Below, piece by piece: positions 6,191-7,348 of a DNA stretch of 7,348 nucleotides. Origin of the DNA: Comamonadaceae bacterium (lineage in GTDB: Bacteria > Pseudomonadota > Gammaproteobacteria > Burkholderiales > Burkholderiaceae_C); contig CANGOY010000088.1 in the NCBI GenBank assembly GCA_947455585.1, positions 1 to 7,348 on the forward strand, given 5' to 3'. Within the stretch, counting starts at the first letter, position 1; each line of letters begins with the position of its first letter. Both the position numbers and the translations under genes were made by a program. The notes below the pieces were generated by a model. That model was not told the DNA's origin and did no database searches. It was given only the letters and a program-made list of their open reading frames with translations.

Positions 6191-6192
6191 CT

Positions 6193-6810
6193 GTGAAACT
6201 TTCAGAGCACCCTCGTTTGTCTCACTCGCCTTCTTCATACGCCACGCGCCAACGCTCCCCTCGCAAGCATTTGACTGGCATTGGTCTGGTTGTGCTGTTG
6301 CACGCGCTGTTGTTGTGGGCCATCTCATCAGGCTTGGCCCGCAACGTGGTGCGCATGACCGAGAACACGGTGGAAGCGGTGTTGATGTCGCAAGCACCAC
6401 CGCCCGCCCCAGCGCCTAAAACGCCTCCCCTAAAAACACCCGCACCGCCCCCCCCCGCGCCCACCAGCACGGCACCGGCTATCACGCAAACCAACACGCC
6501 CCCTGCGGCTGCGCCCACGGCACCTGCCATTCGCACAGGCGCGGCCATCCAAGCCGGCGCTTACTGCGCCAAGCCCGACTACCCCAGCGCCTCACGCCGC
6601 ATGGAAGAAGAAGGCACGGTCACGCTGAAGTTTTTGATTGGTGCAGATGGCCGCGTGCTGCAAGCCGACATTGAAAAAACATCGGGCTTCTCCCGCCTAG
6701 ACGAAGCCGCACGCAACGCGCTGTCGAAATGCCAGTTCCGCCCAGGCACCGTAGACGGCAAGCCTGAGCAAAGCTGGGCCAGCATCAAATACACATGGCG
6801 CTTGGAATAA
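6193..6810 (+). CDS. tonB: TonB energy transducer
   Basis: Numbered from GTG 6193, this is a 205-residue TonB. It couples the inner-membrane proton motive force, through ExbB-ExbD, to TonB-dependent outer-membrane receptors for iron chelates, vitamin B12 and other ligands. Seen in order: a basic cytoplasmic stretch (about 11-27), one membrane anchor (about 27-49, GIGLVVLLHALLLWA) with a His at 37 that matches the conserved transmembrane His of TonB, a periplasm-spanning Pro/Ala/Thr region (about 68-112), and the C-terminal TonB domain (about 119-205) with YCAKPDYPSASRR, EEGTVTLKFLIGADGRV and KCQFRPG. Two Cys residues in this domain (125 and 180) could pair in the periplasm. The start is uncertain: the frame is open further upstream but crosses the preceding terminator, so GTG 6193 or TTG 6217 is likely. 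exbB follows after 40 bases. A run of nine C bases lies in the Pro-rich part. Confidence 0.92.
   Translation: MKLSEHPRLSHSPSSYATRQRSPRKHLTGIGLVVLLHALLLWAISSGLARNVVRMTENTVEAVLMSQAPPPAPAPKTPPLKTPAPPPPAPTSTAPAITQTNTPPAAAPTAPAIRTGAAIQAGAYCAKPDYPSASRRMEEEGTVTLKFLIGADGRVLQADIEKTSGFSRLDEAARNALSKCQFRPGTVDGKPEQSWASIKYTWRLE
6448..6456 (+). repeat. C9 homopolymer inside tonB
   Basis: Nine consecutive C bases encode three of the four consecutive prolines at about residues 85-88. Slippage by one or two bases would shift the frame before the C-terminal receptor-binding domain. Confidence 0.8.
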
Positions 6811-6838
6811 GCACCGCCCCCCACACAAAGTCAGACAC

Positions 6839-6845
6839 AAGGAAA
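6839..6845 (+). promoter_or_regulatory. Ribosome binding site of exbB
   Basis: AAGGAAA lies five bases before the ATG at 6851 in the 40-base tonB-exbB gap. It supports that start; no separate promoter is evident in the gap. Confidence 0.7.
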
Positions 6846-6850
6846 CACCC

Positions 6851-7348
6851 ATGTTGCAACACACCTTCACACGCGCCGCTGCGGCCCTGTCCATCCTTGG
6901 CTTGAGCGCCAGCGCATGGGCCGAAGAAGTCGTTGAGAACCCTTATGGCTTGTCAGCGCTGTGGGCGCAAGGCGATGTGGTGGCCAAAGCCACGCTGCTG
7001 ATTTTGGTCATCATGAGCATGGGCAGTTGGTACGTCATCTTCACCAAGCTGGCAGAACAAAACCGCGTCATGCGTTATGCGCAAACTGCGCAAGACAACT
7101 TCTGGAATGCGGGCGATGTGCGCCAAGGCACCGATGGTTTGGAGGAAGACAGTCCGTTTCGCTTCATCGCTGAAAAAGGTTTGGAGAGCGCAGGCAAACA
7201 CACGGGCTTGTTGGGCAACATCAACTTCAATGACTGGGTGACCATGAGCATCCAGCGCGCCATGAACAATGTGCAAAGCCGCATGCAAGACGGCTTGGCT
7301 GTTTTGGCGACTGTCGGTTCGACTGCGCCGTTCGTCGGTTTGTTCGGC
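6851..7348 (+). CDS. exbB: ExbB proton-channel subunit (MotA/TolQ/ExbB family), N-terminal part
   Basis: The reading frame runs from ATG 6851 to the window edge without a stop, giving 166 residues. Residues 1-24 look like a cleavable signal peptide (hydrophobic core ALSILGLSA, cleavage motif AWA before EE); an extra N-terminal signal region occurs in a subset of ExbB proteins. The first membrane segment is about 46-66 (LLILVIMSMGSWYVIF). A cytoplasmic region follows with AEKG, MSIQRAM and SRMQDGLA, then VLATVGSTAPFVGLFG, the conserved family motif at the start of the second membrane segment, where the window ends. ExbB pentamers enclose ExbD and form the inner-membrane motor that energises TonB. 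Position directly after tonB supports ExbB over TolQ or MotA. The third membrane segment and exbD should follow to the right. Confidence 0.93.
   Translation, partial: MLQHTFTRAAAALSILGLSASAWAEEVVENPYGLSALWAQGDVVAKATLLILVIMSMGSWYVIFTKLAEQNRVMRYAQTAQDNFWNAGDVRQGTDGLEEDSPFRFIAEKGLESAGKHTGLLGNINFNDWVTMSIQRAMNNVQSRMQDGLAVLATVGSTAPFVGLFG

Noticed and set aside
6127..6192. N-terminal extension of TonB from TTG 6127
   Set aside because: The TTG is in the loop of a strong terminator hairpin, has no ribosome site, and the added residues do not resemble a TonB N-terminus.

Overview
The window looks like a chromosomal segment from a betaproteobacterium, most likely order Burkholderiales and probably Comamonadaceae (Limnohabitans/Rhodoferax-like). 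The reasons are moderate GC, TAAAAT-type -10 elements, the style of the TonB and ExbB proteins, and a low-complexity Ala/Ser/Thr/Gln protein of a kind I associate with this order. The taxonomic call is from recognition, not from a search. I see no rRNA, tRNA, CRISPR array, insertion sequence or phage gene. There is no gene-free stretch over 300 bases.

Region 1 (1-4609, + strand) is a tight four-gene run: the C-terminal part of a low-complexity secreted-looking or scaffold-like protein, a 555-residue WD40 protein that reads as about 14 blades (two seven-bladed propellers), a formylglycine-generating-enzyme-fold (FGE/SUMF1) protein without the catalytic cysteine pair, and an ATP-grasp carboxylate-amine ligase. 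Intergenic gaps are 17 and 18 bases, followed by an ATGA overlap, so the genes are probably co-transcribed and at least partly translationally coupled. The combination of a large protein-interaction platform, an FGE-fold protein and an amino-acid or peptide ligase is the strongest candidate here for an undescribed system. The natural guess is modification of a peptide, protein or small metabolite by the ligase, but the substrate is unknown.

Region 2 (4610-5659) holds a FlaG-like flagellar protein (+) with a possible promoter overlapping an AT-rich inverted repeat. It converges on a ParA/MinD-type ATPase (-). The two genes end in the same TTAA.

Region 3 (5660-6149) is a 116-base divergent control region between the ParA-type ATPase and a bactofilin (+). 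It carries a good sigma-70-like promoter toward the bactofilin, a perfect DnaA box (TTATCCACA) overlapping the -10 element and start site, and a perfect 10-base palindrome near the ATPase start. The bactofilin gene ends in a clear rho-independent terminator. ParA-type ATPase and bactofilin are both spatial-organisation proteins, so a shared role in cell polarity or chromosome positioning is plausible.

Region 4 (6150-7348) begins the energy-transduction operon tonB-exbB, which powers TonB-dependent outer-membrane transport. exbB runs off the right edge, and exbD would be expected next.
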